From NCBI RefSeq assembly GCF_001442625.1, contig NZ_LMZQ01000003.1:62001-126000 (forward strand): a stretch of 64,000 bases of DNA. Reading direction: 5' to 3'. Positions 36,270-44,888 of the stretch are shown here, piece after piece. This stretch comes from Pedobacter ginsenosidimutans (GTDB taxonomy: Bacteria > Bacteroidota > Bacteroidia > Sphingobacteriales > Sphingobacteriaceae). Each line of letters begins with the position of its first letter. The stretch's first letter is position 1. Position numbers and translations under genes: made by a program. The notes below the pieces were generated by a model that made no database searches, was not told the origin of the DNA, and saw only the letters and a list, made by a program, of their open reading frames with translations.

Positions 36270-36989
36270 ATGGATTTAGCGGTGAAGTCAAAAGAAATTC
36301 AGGAATTAGGATTTTCGGTGATAGATGATGTATTTACAGACCAGGAAGTTGAAGATATCCTCGCAGCGATTAACAGGACAGATTCGACAAAAGAAACCTT
36401 TAGAAAATCGGACGATCTTTTTGCGATACGTCAATTTTTAAAAGAAGTTCCAGAAACAATCGACCTTATTTTTAATGGCAAACTCAAACATATCGTAAAA
36501 GGGGTTTTTGGTGAAGATTATTTTCTTGTCAAATCGATCTATTTCGACAAACCCGAAACTTCAAATTGGTTTGTTTCCTATCATCAGGATTTAACAATTT
36601 CAGTTAATCAGAAAGTGGAAATAGCCGGATTTGGTCCGTATACTAACAAACACAAGCAGTTTGCCGTACAGCCTCCGATTGATATACTTGAAAGCAATTT
36701 CACCGTCCGCATTCATCTCGACGATACCAACGAGGAGAACGGTGCATTAAAAGTAATTGCCAATTCACACAGTAAAGGCATTTACCGTCCCGAAACAATC
36801 GACTGGAATGTAGAAAAAGAAATGAGTTGCAACGTAGAAAGAGGCGGTGTGATGATTATGAAACCACTGCTGCTCCATAGTTCGGGCAGAACAAGCAACA
36901 ATAAAAAAAGAAGGGTAATTCATTTAGAGTTTAGCAACAAAATATTGCCAAAGGAGTTGAAGTGGTCTGAATATTTGAGTTTAATGTGA
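36270..36989 (+). CDS. Phytanoyl-CoA dioxygenase family protein
   Basis: 239 residues, Fe(II)/2-oxoglutarate-dependent oxygenase fold. The iron ligands appear as SYHQDLTISV (HxD, near 110) and a distal His in LLLHSSGRTSNN (near 207), with Arg for 2-oxoglutarate in the same segment or NKKRRVIHLEF. The cytoplasmic enzyme hydroxylates an unknown substrate. Four-base spacing from the SRPBCC gene suggests an operon. Confidence 0.88.
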   Translation: MDLAVKSKEIQELGFSVIDDVFTDQEVEDILAAINRTDSTKETFRKSDDLFAIRQFLKEVPETIDLIFNGKLKHIVKGVFGEDYFLVKSIYFDKPETSNWFVSYHQDLTISVNQKVEIAGFGPYTNKHKQFAVQPPIDILESNFTVRIHLDDTNEENGALKVIANSHSKGIYRPETIDWNVEKEMSCNVERGGVMIMKPLLLHSSGRTSNNKKRRVIHLEFSNKILPKELKWSEYLSLM

Positions 36990-37033
36990 TAGACACTGAA
37001 ACAAGCTCAATACAGTGGAACTCACCAAGCGAT

Positions 37034-37098
37034 CGTCATTCTGAGTTTAACTCAGGATCTTATAGCCTGATAGATACTGAAACAAGTTCAGTATGACG
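37034..37098. repeat. Dispersed CGTCATTCTGAG...GTATGACG inverted repeat
   Basis: CGTCATTCTGAGTTTAACTC and the end GAAACAAGTTCAGTATGACG. It is the same family as 24461 and lies between two convergent genes. Confidence 0.65.
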
Positions 37099-37110
37099 AC
37101 CCGAAAAAAC

Positions 37111-37144
37111 AAAAAAAATGGCCCCAATTTGCATTGAGGCCATT
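37111..37144 (-). terminator. Intrinsic terminator of the J-domain gene
   Basis: Minus-strand AATGGCCTCAAT pairs with ATTGGGGCCATT around a short loop and is followed by TTTTTTTT-like sequence. It lies 22 bases past the stop codon at 37167. Confidence 0.85.
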
Positions 37145-37166
37145 CTAAATATTGTATTTAGCAATT

Positions 37167-37613
37167 TTATGCGGGCTCTGCAACTCTGGCTACATTGCGA
37201 TAGGGGAATTCATTAAAGATATGTCTGCGGGCAAAACGGCCCGGAGAATCGGCGTTAACCAATTTTACGTAAATTGCTTTTGGCACATCGAAATATTCGT
37301 AAGCACTTCCATCAAAAAACTGGATATTTAAAACCTGTTGTTTGTATTCGAAATCCTGAATATTCGATAATGTTGTAGTTTGCGTGTACGTTTCGATATT
37401 CTGTTCGCGTGTTTCTGGCGCAATACTTACCAGGAAATGGTAAGCTTCGATAATTTCTTTACTTCTAGCTTCTGCATCTAATTTCTCTTCTTCCTGCTGA
37501 AATTTATCAGGGTGACAATCTTTCATCAATGTGCGGTACACAGATTTAAGCTCTTTTAACTCAGCATTTTTATCTACGCTCAAAAGCTTTCTGTAATCAA
37601 CTATTTTCTTCAT
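37167..37613 (-). CDS. J-domain protein with C-terminal KTSC domain
   Basis: 148 residues from ATG 37613 (MKKIVDYRKLLSVDKNAELK); the longer frame to 37688 has a poor N-terminus. A J-domain with the HPD motif (KDCHPDKFQQ, near 33) should stimulate a DnaK-type chaperone. The C-terminal 60 residues (NIQFFDGSAYEYFDVPKAIY, near 95-115) resemble the KTSC fold. Combination and length are seen in Bacteroidota. The client is unknown. Confidence 0.88.
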   Translation of the reverse strand: MKKIVDYRKLLSVDKNAELKELKSVYRTLMKDCHPDKFQQEEEKLDAEARSKEIIEAYHFLVSIAPETREQNIETYTQTTTLSNIQDFEYKQQVLNIQFFDGSAYEYFDVPKAIYVKLVNADSPGRFARRHIFNEFPYRNVARVAEPA

Positions 37614-37790
37614 TTGGGATAACCTCTTTTTTAATTTTGTCGAAATGATTTCAGGGATCTTTATCTGCAAAACCGTTTCAAGCCGCAAAGATACGATTTA
37701 TAATCATTTGATTTTGAGAAAGTTTACTTTTATTAAATATTGCTGATATGAATCATCAACTAACAAGTTCTCCTGTATCTTACTTAAGTT

Positions 37791-37858
37791 TTTAACAACA
37801 GATGCACACAGATAAACACGGATTTCATCTGTTTGCATCCTTTCTATCTGTGGTTAAA
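37791..37858. repeat. ACAGAT...ATCTGT palindromic repeat
   Basis: TTTAACAACAGAT at 37791-37803 faces ATCTGTGGTTAAA at 37846-37858, with ACACAGATAAACACGG between. The unit style resembles the arms of the GxxExxY cassette at 39119, but the sequence differs. Confidence 0.6.
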
Positions 37859-37878
37859 ATAACGTAAGCCTTAATTTG

Positions 37879-39021
37879 TTAATATTTAGCCTGTAATGAG
37901 TTTTCGATTACTTCCTTATAATAGTTAACATAAACAGGTAGGATCTTTTTCAGGTCAAAATCTTGTGCCCTTGCAAAAGCATTTTCTTTGAAACGATTCA
38001 AAGTTTCATCATCTTTTAATATTTCAATAGCATGAGCGGCCATCGCGTCTACATCCCCAACATTGCTCATGTAGCCACAAAATCCGTCAACATTAAGCTC
38101 AGGCAGCCCACCGGCGTTTGTAGTAATTGCCGGCACTTTACAAGCCATTGCCTCTAACGCAGCCAAACCGAAGCTTTCAGATTCTGATGGCATTAAGAAA
38201 AGATCTGAAACCGATAAGATTTCTTCTACCGCATCCTGCTTACCTAAAAACCTTACATTTTCACAAATATTTAACGATCTGCAAAGCTGCTCATCATAAG
38301 CACGCTCAGGTCCATCGCCTACCATTAATAGTTTTGATGGAATAACCGCTTGTACTTTTTCGAAAATCCTAATCACATCAGCCGTACGTTTTACTTTCCT
38401 GAAATTACTGGTGTGGATTAAAATCCTTTCGTTATTTGGTGCAATTGCTTTTTTGAAGTGACCTTTTGCCTGTAAACTGAAGCGCGAAAAATCTATAAAA
38501 TTTGGGATTACCTTAATTTCCTTTGTAATCTCGAAGTGATTATAAGTATCTTCTTTTAAATCTTCCGATACTGTAGTTACACCATCGCTTTGATTAATAG
38601 AAAAGGTAACCACAGGTTTATAAGTTGGATCTTTACCCACCAAAGTAATATCGGTACCATGCAAAGTAGTTACCACCGGAATATGAATGCCATAACTTGC
38701 CAAAATCTGTTTCGCCATAAAAGCTGCAGAAGCATGTGGAATGGCATAATGAACGTGTAATACATCCAATTGTTCAAAACGGACAACATCTACCAGTTTG
38801 CTGGCCAGAGCCGATTCGTAAGGAGCGTAATCAAAAAGTGGATAATCTCTTACCGAAACCTCGTGATAAAACAGGTTGGCAGAAAAGAAATCGAGCCTGG
38901 CAGGCTGACTATAAGTAATAAAGTGAACCTGATGTCCCTCGTTAGCAAGTGCTTTACCAAGTTCTGTTGCAACTACTCCACTACCGCCAAAAGTGGGGTA
39001 GCAAACAATTCCTATCTTCAT
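37879..39021 (-). CDS. bshA: N-acetyl-alpha-D-glucosaminyl L-malate synthase
   Basis: 380 residues, GT4 glycosyltransferase that joins UDP-GlcNAc and L-malate in the first step of bacillithiol synthesis. Start MKIGIVCYPTFGGSGVVATE is diagnostic for BshA. TTLHGTDITLVGKDPTYKPV near 142 and SESESFGLAALEAMACKVPA near 284 (E-x7-E donor site) also match. Together with ypdA it shows that this organism uses bacillithiol. bshB and bshC are not in the window. Confidence 0.96.
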   Translation of the reverse strand: MKIGIVCYPTFGGSGVVATELGKALANEGHQVHFITYSQPARLDFFSANLFYHEVSVRDYPLFDYAPYESALASKLVDVVRFEQLDVLHVHYAIPHASAAFMAKQILASYGIHIPVVTTLHGTDITLVGKDPTYKPVVTFSINQSDGVTTVSEDLKEDTYNHFEITKEIKVIPNFIDFSRFSLQAKGHFKKAIAPNNERILIHTSNFRKVKRTADVIRIFEKVQAVIPSKLLMVGDGPERAYDEQLCRSLNICENVRFLGKQDAVEEILSVSDLFLMPSESESFGLAALEAMACKVPAITTNAGGLPELNVDGFCGYMSNVGDVDAMAAHAIEILKDDETLNRFKENAFARAQDFDLKKILPVYVNYYKEVIENSLQAKY

Positions 39022-39043
39022 TGTACATGTATTGTTGTTATCG

Positions 39044-39051
39044 CAAATGTA
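39044..39051 (-). promoter_or_regulatory. Putative -7 promoter element of bshA
   Basis: TACATTTG on the minus strand, 22 bases before the bshA ATG. Confidence 0.5.
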
Positions 39052-39118
39052 CCCGATTTTAATCTATAATGCGTGTCGGCTTATTGCAATAAAAACAGAT
39101 AGCTTTTCGAGAACAATT

Positions 39119-39592
39119 GCCGCAGATTCGCAGATTAATTTCAATTCGAAAATTGAAGCTTAATAGCTTCTAATGATTCTTTTGTACTGCAAAGATTTCT
39201 CATTAAAATTAATTAACAAACCTATTCCTAGTTTTGATATAGCCAGATAATTCAAAACTTGTGCATAATGTTCATTTATCAACTCAGATTTAGATTTCAC
39301 CTCGATAATAACCTTATCATCGACAACAAAATCAGCATAAAATTTATGTTTAAGTATAGTTCCTTTGTAATTTACAGAAAATTCTCTCTCTCTTTCGTAA
39401 TTGATATTTCTATTCCTAAGTTCGAATTCTAGCGCATCTTTGTAGACAATTTCTGAAAATCCTTTCCCCAAAATACGATGTATTTCCATCATAATTCCAA
39501 TTAACAAATAACATTCTTCCTGAAAAGGATAATCAATATCACTATATGAATCTCCCATAAATATAAGTTTATTTAATCTGCGAATCTGCGGC
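39119..39592. mobile_element. GxxExxY nuclease cassette between perfect 20-bp inverted repeats
   Basis: GCCGCAGATTCGCAGATTAA at 39119-39138 is exactly complementary to TTAATCTGCGAATCTGCGGC at 39573-39592. The unit spans 474 bases and holds one gene. Each arm contains CGCAGATT twice in tandem. The right arm ends 14 bases before the gene's start codon, so it is also its promoter region. No target-site duplication is obvious outside the arms. Confidence 0.7.
39160..39558 (-). CDS. GxxExxY family protein (PD-(D/E)XK-like)
   Basis: 132 residues. Family motif GKGFSEIVYKDALEFEL (G-x-x-E-x-x-Y near 37) and the nuclease-like core YADFVVDDKVIIEVKSKSEL (Asp near 79, E-x-K near 88), then HYAQVLNYLAISKLGIGLLINF. 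The fold belongs with PD-(D/E)XK enzymes. The biological role of the family is not settled. It sits between perfect inverted repeats, apart from neighbouring transcription units, which suggests it moves or is kept as a cassette. Confidence 0.93.
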   Translation of the reverse strand: MGDSYSDIDYPFQEECYLLIGIMMEIHRILGKGFSEIVYKDALEFELRNRNINYEREREFSVNYKGTILKHKFYADFVVDDKVIIEVKSKSELINEHYAQVLNYLAISKLGIGLLINFNEKSLQYKRIIRSY

Positions 39593-39731
39593 TAAAACAT
39601 CCTCCCTTATATCAGCAAACTTTCAATTAAAATGCCAAATCAAAAAACCTCATGTAACCTTTAATAACAGGTAACATAGAAATCACTAAAATGTAAGATG
39701 AGGAAAATTGAGGAAATTTCTCCCTAAATAA

Positions 39732-40220
39732 TTATTTTAGGTTTCTCATTTCTTCTTTTATTACAAGGAAAAGTTCATTAGGCCTTTGGGTACCAATAAA
39801 ATATTCCAAGCCATCGCGATCGGTTAAAACAACTGCATCTTTACCCGATGAATAAAAACGGATCGTACCTTTTGTGTGCAGATTATAAACCGGATTATTG
39901 AAAAAATAACGGCTATAAGTCGCCTTACGAACATCAACAATACTGTTCAGGTCTATCTTAACACGTTTGGTCGTCCAAAGACCATCCAAAATCATGCTGC
40001 CATTATCTACTACAATTTTGTACTGGATCAGGAAAAGCAAAAGCATAGAAACACCGATGATCCCAAAGCCTACAACAAGGAACAAGTCTTGCGTATTGTC
40101 ACGATCGCGCTCATAAACATAGGCTGCAAAACAGAACGCAGCCATAATAAGCCTAATGAAAATACGAACATAATCACGTCCGATGTACTGTTTTTCGATA
40201 TAGGCGTATTTGCTTTCCAC
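39732..40220 (-). CDS. Hypothetical membrane protein with PH-like domain
   Basis: 162 residues from a GTG start directly after the tilS stop codon (TAAGTG). Two membrane segments near 22-38 and 48-65 are followed by a C-terminal beta-rich part (GTIRFYSSGKDAVVLTDRDG, near 118-137) like bacterial PH-type or bPH domains. Coupled to tilS only by position. Function unknown. Confidence 0.72.
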   Translation of the reverse strand: MESKYAYIEKQYIGRDYVRIFIRLIMAAFCFAAYVYERDRDNTQDLFLVVGFGIIGVSMLLLFLIQYKIVVDNGSMILDGLWTTKRVKIDLNSIVDVRKATYSRYFFNNPVYNLHTKGTIRFYSSGKDAVVLTDRDGLEYFIGTQRPNELFLVIKEEMRNLK

Positions 40221-41552
40221 TTATTTAATTTTGAGTTCGAATATAGCAACTTTTTTTGTTGCTGTAGTTAATTTATATCGGTTATCCTGCCGCATACCGG
40301 CAATCCAAACAATTTCACCATTGCCGTTAACCAAAATCGGTGTAACGCTTTTCAAATGTAGGGGAACTTTCTCGTCGATAAAATAATCGCTCACTTTTTT
40401 GGGATTACGCATACCCAATGGAATAAATTTATCTCCATTTTGCCAGTTCCTCAACACCAAAGGGAAAATTAATTTATCAGCATTTACAAACGCTTTATTC
40501 GAATTAATTTCGAATTTCACTTCATCTGTAAGCGTCAACGAAATTTCATCATTAGCAAAAGCAATGTTTTCAGTTGTTGGGTGGATAAACTGATTGGATG
40601 TAACCGATGTATTTTTCTCAACAATAACCAGATCACGTCTATTGATAATGGCCTGATGTGTGGCGCTAAAAAAATGTGTACCACTTAAAGCCCTTAAACT
40701 GTCTAAAATTTCCTCTACAACATTTTCGCCAAAATTAAAAGTCTTAAGTAACTCGTAAAGCAAGAGCTTTTGCGGGTTTAACTTCGAAACCTCTTCCAAA
40801 GGGATATAAATGCCATCACTTCTTTTATTTAGGATTCTATTTGCAAGTTTTTGAACCTGGATATTTAAAAAAGTCTCCAATTCAGCAAAGCGCGAGATAT
40901 TTTCGGCAAATGTTTTTTCGAGGTTAGGGTTAATTTCCTGCAAATGCGGTACTACCTGTAGTCTGATTTTATTCCTTGTATAATTCGTACTTGCGTTCGA
41001 GCTATCCTCTACAAAATCGATGTTATTAGTCCTTACAATTTCATCAATCTGCTGTCGGTTTAAAAAGAGCAAGGGTCTGATCAGTAAATCACGTTTAGGT
41101 AAAATGCCATGCAATCCGCTTATGCCTGTGCCACGGGTAAGGTTAATGAGTACGGTTTCTACCGCATCGTTCTGGTGTTGAGCCAGGGCTATATAATCGT
41201 AGCCTTCTTTACGCCTAATTTCTTCAAACCAGTTATAGCGCAGATCGCGCGCTGCCATCTGGGTAGAAATTTTATTTTCGGCCGCATATTTTTTGGTATC
41301 AAAATGCGTTACATAAAAAGGTAATCCTAAATTTTTGGCCAGTAGCGCAACAAAACTTTCATCACGTTGTGCTTCATCAGCCCTTAAATTAAAATTACAA
41401 TGTGCCACACCAATATCAACGCCTATTGCTTTAAACAAATGCAACATTAATACCGAATCTTTTCCCCCACTTACGGCCAAAAGGATCTTGTTAGCCCGAA
41501 CAAACAGCTGTTGCTGTTCAATAAAATCCTGAAATTGTTTTACGGGTAACAT
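40221..41552 (-). CDS. tilS: tRNA(Ile)-lysidine synthase
   Basis: 443 residues from ATG 41552 (MLPVKQFQDFIEQQQLFVRA). The ATP-binding P-loop LLAVSGGKDSVLMLHLF is near residue 30. TilS adds lysine to C34 of tRNA-Ile(CAU), changing it to read AUA, and is essential. The C-terminal substrate domain ends PLVLRNWQNGDKFIPLGMRN...KKVSDYFID, also typical. A -7 promoter box lies almost at the start codon. Confidence 0.96.
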   Translation of the reverse strand: MLPVKQFQDFIEQQQLFVRANKILLAVSGGKDSVLMLHLFKAIGVDIGVAHCNFNLRADEAQRDESFVALLAKNLGLPFYVTHFDTKKYAAENKISTQMAARDLRYNWFEEIRRKEGYDYIALAQHQNDAVETVLINLTRGTGISGLHGILPKRDLLIRPLLFLNRQQIDEIVRTNNIDFVEDSSNASTNYTRNKIRLQVVPHLQEINPNLEKTFAENISRFAELETFLNIQVQKLANRILNKRSDGIYIPLEEVSKLNPQKLLLYELLKTFNFGENVVEEILDSLRALSGTHFFSATHQAIINRRDLVIVEKNTSVTSNQFIHPTTENIAFANDEISLTLTDEVKFEINSNKAFVNADKLIFPLVLRNWQNGDKFIPLGMRNPKKVSDYFIDEKVPLHLKSVTPILVNGNGEIVWIAGMRQDNRYKLTTATKKVAIFELKIK

Positions 41553-41556
41553 CCAC

Positions 41557-41564
41557 CAAAAATA
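41557..41564 (-). promoter_or_regulatory. Putative -7 promoter element of tilS
   Basis: TATTTTTG on the minus strand, four bases before the tilS ATG at 41552. Confidence 0.4.
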
Positions 41565-41581
41565 TTTAATTTTAACTGGTA

Positions 41582-41597
41582 TTCCGAACGTTCGGAA
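41582..41597. promoter_or_regulatory. Perfect 16-bp palindrome between divergent genes
   Basis: TTCCGAACGTTCGGAA is a perfect palindrome in the short divergent space between tilS and the LptA-like gene, just upstream of the rightward -7 box at 41606. Such a site could bind a dimeric regulator, but none is identified. Confidence 0.45.
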
Positions 41598-41605
41598 CAA
41601 AAAAC

Positions 41606-41613
41606 TAACTTTG
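41606..41613 (+). promoter_or_regulatory. Putative -7 promoter element of the LptA/OstA-like gene
   Basis: TAACTTTG, four bases before the GTG start at 41618 and just right of the 16-bp palindrome. The same TAACTTTGTA string precedes lipA. Confidence 0.5.
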
Positions 41614-41617
41614 TAGT

Positions 41618-44047
41618 GTGCAAAAACTATTTGTCTTTTTATTTCTTTTAATCAGTCCAGTATTTTTATTCGGTCAGCAACCCGCTTCGAAGATTAAAAT
41701 CGTTTCATTTTCCAAGATAACTGGCGATACCAAGAAAAAAATCAGCTACCTGCGAAACCCTGTTTTTCAACAAGATAACGCAACTTTGACCTGCGATAGT
41801 GCCGTGTTTTATAGCGAACGAAACTATTTCGAAGCTTTTAAAAATGTACACATCAACCAGCTTACCACCGATATTTATTCAGATCAATTGGAGTATGATG
41901 GGAATAAAAAACATGCGCATTTAACCGGAAATGTGAAGATGATCGATCCCACGTCGATTTTGACGACCAACATTTTAGATTATAATACACTTACAAAAAT
42001 AGGAACTTACACCAGTGGGGGTAAAATTGTAAACAAAGAAGTAACCTTAACGAGTAAAAACGGCTATTATTTTAGCGAAAGAAACGTAGCCTACTTTAAA
42101 TATGATGTAGTAGTAGTTACGCCTCAATCGGTTATAAAATCGGATACAATGAGCTATAATACCCAGGATAAATGGACCTACTTTTATGGCCCTACCAATA
42201 TCAAGGGAAAAGACGATAATCTTTACACCGAAAATGGTCAGTATAATACGATGACTGAGGATGCTTTTTTTGGAAAGAAAAACCTATATACACAAGGCAC
42301 CAGATCGTTAAAAGGAGATAGTTTATATTATTATGGTAAGAAAGGGGTTGGTAAAGCAGTAAAAAACATTGTTTTTTCTGACACAAAAGATAAGATGAAA
42401 ATGTTCGGCGATTTGGGCTATTACTATAAACTGGATCAAAGAACATTGGTTACCCGAAATGCATATCTGGGTATAGGCACGGAAGATTCTATAATGGTGA
42501 AGAATAAAAAAAGACCTGATAGTTTATGGATGGGTGCAGATACTTTAGAAACGCAGATGGTGCTACAAAAAACCTTAAAGCTAATCCCTAAAATTTCGAT
42601 TAAAGCCGATAATCAGGTTGGCGAAGATGATGAAGATACCGGAGAAAAGAAAGAAAAAGGGGAGCCAAAATATAAACCAGAAACAGAATCTACCCAAAAA
42701 GAAGACAGAAATAAGCGTAAAAATAGCAGGGCTGATAAAAAGAAAAAGAACAAAGGCGATGCCGAAACAGATGAACAGCTTAACCTCAAAGATAAAAGCA
42801 TCGATAGCTTAAAATCGAAAGTAGACTCACTTGGCAAAGGACTGCCCAAGCTTAATCCAGACAGCTTGCAAAAAAACAATATGTTAAAGGGAAAGGCTGA
42901 CTCCATTATCAAAAATCTGCCTAAACTTAAAACCGATAGCCTGAAAAAGCTGGCTGATAAAGCCAATTCGATAGTAAAGGATTTATCGAAAACAAAAAGC
43001 GATAGTTTGCAAAAAAAGATCGCCGATAAGGCCTCTCCAATTGTAAAGGATATTTCAAAAACAAAAATCGATAGCCTGCAAAAAAAGATAACAAAATCTG
43101 GCGCCAAAGATAGTTTAACAAAAGCGCTAGGAAACTTAAAGCCAGGAATATTAAAGACTGATACAGCCAAATTTAACCCGGCTGATACTGTTCAAACCCG
43201 TATCATTAAGGCTTACCATGGCGTTAAGATTTTTAAAACGAATATACAGGCCAAAACCGACAGTCTGTTTTACACCAGTGCCGATTCTACGCTACGTTGC
43301 TACAGTAATCCGATTATCTGGTCAGAAGGTTCTCAACAGGTTGGCGATACGATATTTGTTCAGTTCAAGAATAAAAAACTAAACAATTTACAGGCATTTA
43401 GAAATGCATTTTTAGTAAATACACCAAAAGATTCGTTAAGGTTTAACCAAATAAAAGGAAGGTTAATGACTGGTTTCTTTAAGGATGGTAAATTTAAGAA
43501 CCTCTATGTGGATGGCAATGCCGAAAGTATTTATTATACCCAGGATGACAGTACAAAGGTGTATAAAGAAATGAATCAAACCTTAAGCAGCAGGATAAAA
43601 TTCATCTTTAAGGATAAGGAAAATGCAATTGAGGAAATTGTTTATATCAAGGGAATAGAAGGAGCTTTGAATCCGGAAAACACGATTGCAAAAGATCATG
43701 TATTAAAAGGATTTTCGTGGAAACCTACCGAGCGCCCAAAATCAAAGAAAGATGCCATTGGCTCATCTGGAAAACCTAAACCCAAAGTAAAGGCAAAAAC
43801 TGCTGCAGGTAAAACTGTAGCTGGCACTAAAACCACAGGCCCAGTAAATAAACCATCAACAACGGCACCTGCTGTTAAACCGAAAATCACATTGGGGAAA
43901 GACAGCTTAAATGTGGATAAGAAATTGCCACAAGCTAAACCAGCAGACACGGCCAATTTTGGCATTAAACCCATTTTACCCAAAAAGGACTCCGTACAGG
44001 TGAAAAAAGATTCTGTTCAGTTGAAAAAGGTAGTTGGTAAAATGTAA
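41618..44047 (+). CDS. LptA/OstA-like LPS transport protein with repetitive insert
   Basis: 809 residues from a GTG start, signal peptide MQKLFVFLFLLISPVFLFGQ. OstA-type beta strands run from about 25 to 325 (e.g. TLTCDSAVFYSERNYFEAFK, GTYTSGGKIVNKEVTLTSKN) and again from about 530 to 690. Between lies a lysine-rich insert with repeats of the form KADSIIKNLPKLKTDSLKK and KANSIVKDLSKTKSDSLQKK. The tail is also low in complexity and ends in KKDSVQVKKDSVQLKK. The protein probably helps carry lipopolysaccharide across the periplasm. The inserts look disordered. Confidence 0.88.
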   Translation: MQKLFVFLFLLISPVFLFGQQPASKIKIVSFSKITGDTKKKISYLRNPVFQQDNATLTCDSAVFYSERNYFEAFKNVHINQLTTDIYSDQLEYDGNKKHAHLTGNVKMIDPTSILTTNILDYNTLTKIGTYTSGGKIVNKEVTLTSKNGYYFSERNVAYFKYDVVVVTPQSVIKSDTMSYNTQDKWTYFYGPTNIKGKDDNLYTENGQYNTMTEDAFFGKKNLYTQGTRSLKGDSLYYYGKKGVGKAVKNIVFSDTKDKMKMFGDLGYYYKLDQRTLVTRNAYLGIGTEDSIMVKNKKRPDSLWMGADTLETQMVLQKTLKLIPKISIKADNQVGEDDEDTGEKKEKGEPKYKPETESTQKEDRNKRKNSRADKKKKNKGDAETDEQLNLKDKSIDSLKSKVDSLGKGLPKLNPDSLQKNNMLKGKADSIIKNLPKLKTDSLKKLADKANSIVKDLSKTKSDSLQKKIADKASPIVKDISKTKIDSLQKKITKSGAKDSLTKALGNLKPGILKTDTAKFNPADTVQTRIIKAYHGVKIFKTNIQAKTDSLFYTSADSTLRCYSNPIIWSEGSQQVGDTIFVQFKNKKLNNLQAFRNAFLVNTPKDSLRFNQIKGRLMTGFFKDGKFKNLYVDGNAESIYYTQDDSTKVYKEMNQTLSSRIKFIFKDKENAIEEIVYIKGIEGALNPENTIAKDHVLKGFSWKPTERPKSKKDAIGSSGKPKPKVKAKTAAGKTVAGTKTTGPVNKPSTTAPAVKPKITLGKDSLNVDKKLPQAKPADTANFGIKPILPKKDSVQVKKDSVQLKKVVGKM

Positions 44048-44057
44048 TAAGTATGAT

Positions 44058-44160
44058 CGTCATTTCGACTGGAGCGCAGCGGAATGGAGAAATCTTTTGA
44101 TGAAAAATTCAAAGATTTCCCCTCCAAAGGAGTTCCTTCGGAACACCACGGTCGAAATGA
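44058..44160. repeat. Dispersed CGTCATTTCGACTGGAGCG repeat
   Basis: Begins CGTCATTTCGACTGGAGCGC and ends CACGGTCGAAATGA, with facing GGAGAAATCTTTTGA and TCAAAGATTTCCCC arms. Same family as 22925. Confidence 0.65.
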
Positions 44161-44201
44161 AGACCCATCAAAATTTAATAATCTGGTAAAGCCTATACCC
44201 C

Positions 44202-44774
44202 CTATCCCTTCAAAAATTCCAACATCTTTTTTAGTGCAATAGCCCTATGGCTAATTTTATTCTTTTCAGCCATATCCATTTCGGCAAAAGTGATATTGTA
44301 GCCATCTGGCTGGAAAATAGGGTCATAACCGAAACCCTTTGAACCTGATAACCCTGTCCTGATTGTTCCTTCAATTAAACCTTCAAAAATATGGTTTTTA
44401 CCATCCTGCATTAATGAGATCACTGTTTTAAACCTTGCTTTTCTGTTGCGGCTCCCCTCAAGCTTAGTTAAAACCAGTTCAATATTTTCTAAGCTATCCC
44501 TGCTTCCCGAATATCGGGCAGAATAAACACCTGGTTCGTTATTCAAAGCATCTACCTCTAAACCGCTATCATCTGCGAAACAGTCCAAACCAAAATGTTC
44601 GACCACGTAGCTGCTTTTTAAGGTAGCATTTCCTTCAAAGGTATCTGCAGTTTCAGGAATATCAACGAAACAACCAATATCTTCCAGATTCAGCACCTCA
44701 TATTTACCTTCAAGTGCAGCACGTATTTCTTCGGTTTTATGTAGATTGTTGGTGGCAAATACAAGTTTTTTCAT
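44202..44774 (-). CDS. rdgB: RdgB/HAM1 family non-canonical purine NTP pyrophosphatase
   Basis: 190 residues. The enzyme removes ITP, dITP and XTP from the nucleotide pool. Start KKLVFATNNLHKTEEIRAAL (nucleotide-binding), then TFEGNATLKSSYVVEHFGLD near 66, FADDSGLEVDALNNEPGVYS near 88 and GSKGFGYDPIFQPDGY near 147 are all family motifs. Single gene. Confidence 0.96.
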   Translation of the reverse strand: MKKLVFATNNLHKTEEIRAALEGKYEVLNLEDIGCFVDIPETADTFEGNATLKSSYVVEHFGLDCFADDSGLEVDALNNEPGVYSARYSGSRDSLENIELVLTKLEGSRNRKARFKTVISLMQDGKNHIFEGLIEGTIRTGLSGSKGFGYDPIFQPDGYNITFAEMDMAEKNKISHRAIALKKMLEFLKG

Positions 44775-44888
44775 CTTAGGGAAGGTAAAAGGTTTAAGGT
44801 GTAGGGTTTAAGGTTTTAAGAGCCGAATTAAAATGCCATATCTCGCACTTGATACTTATTCTCAATACTTGATACGCTTGCGAAGCTG

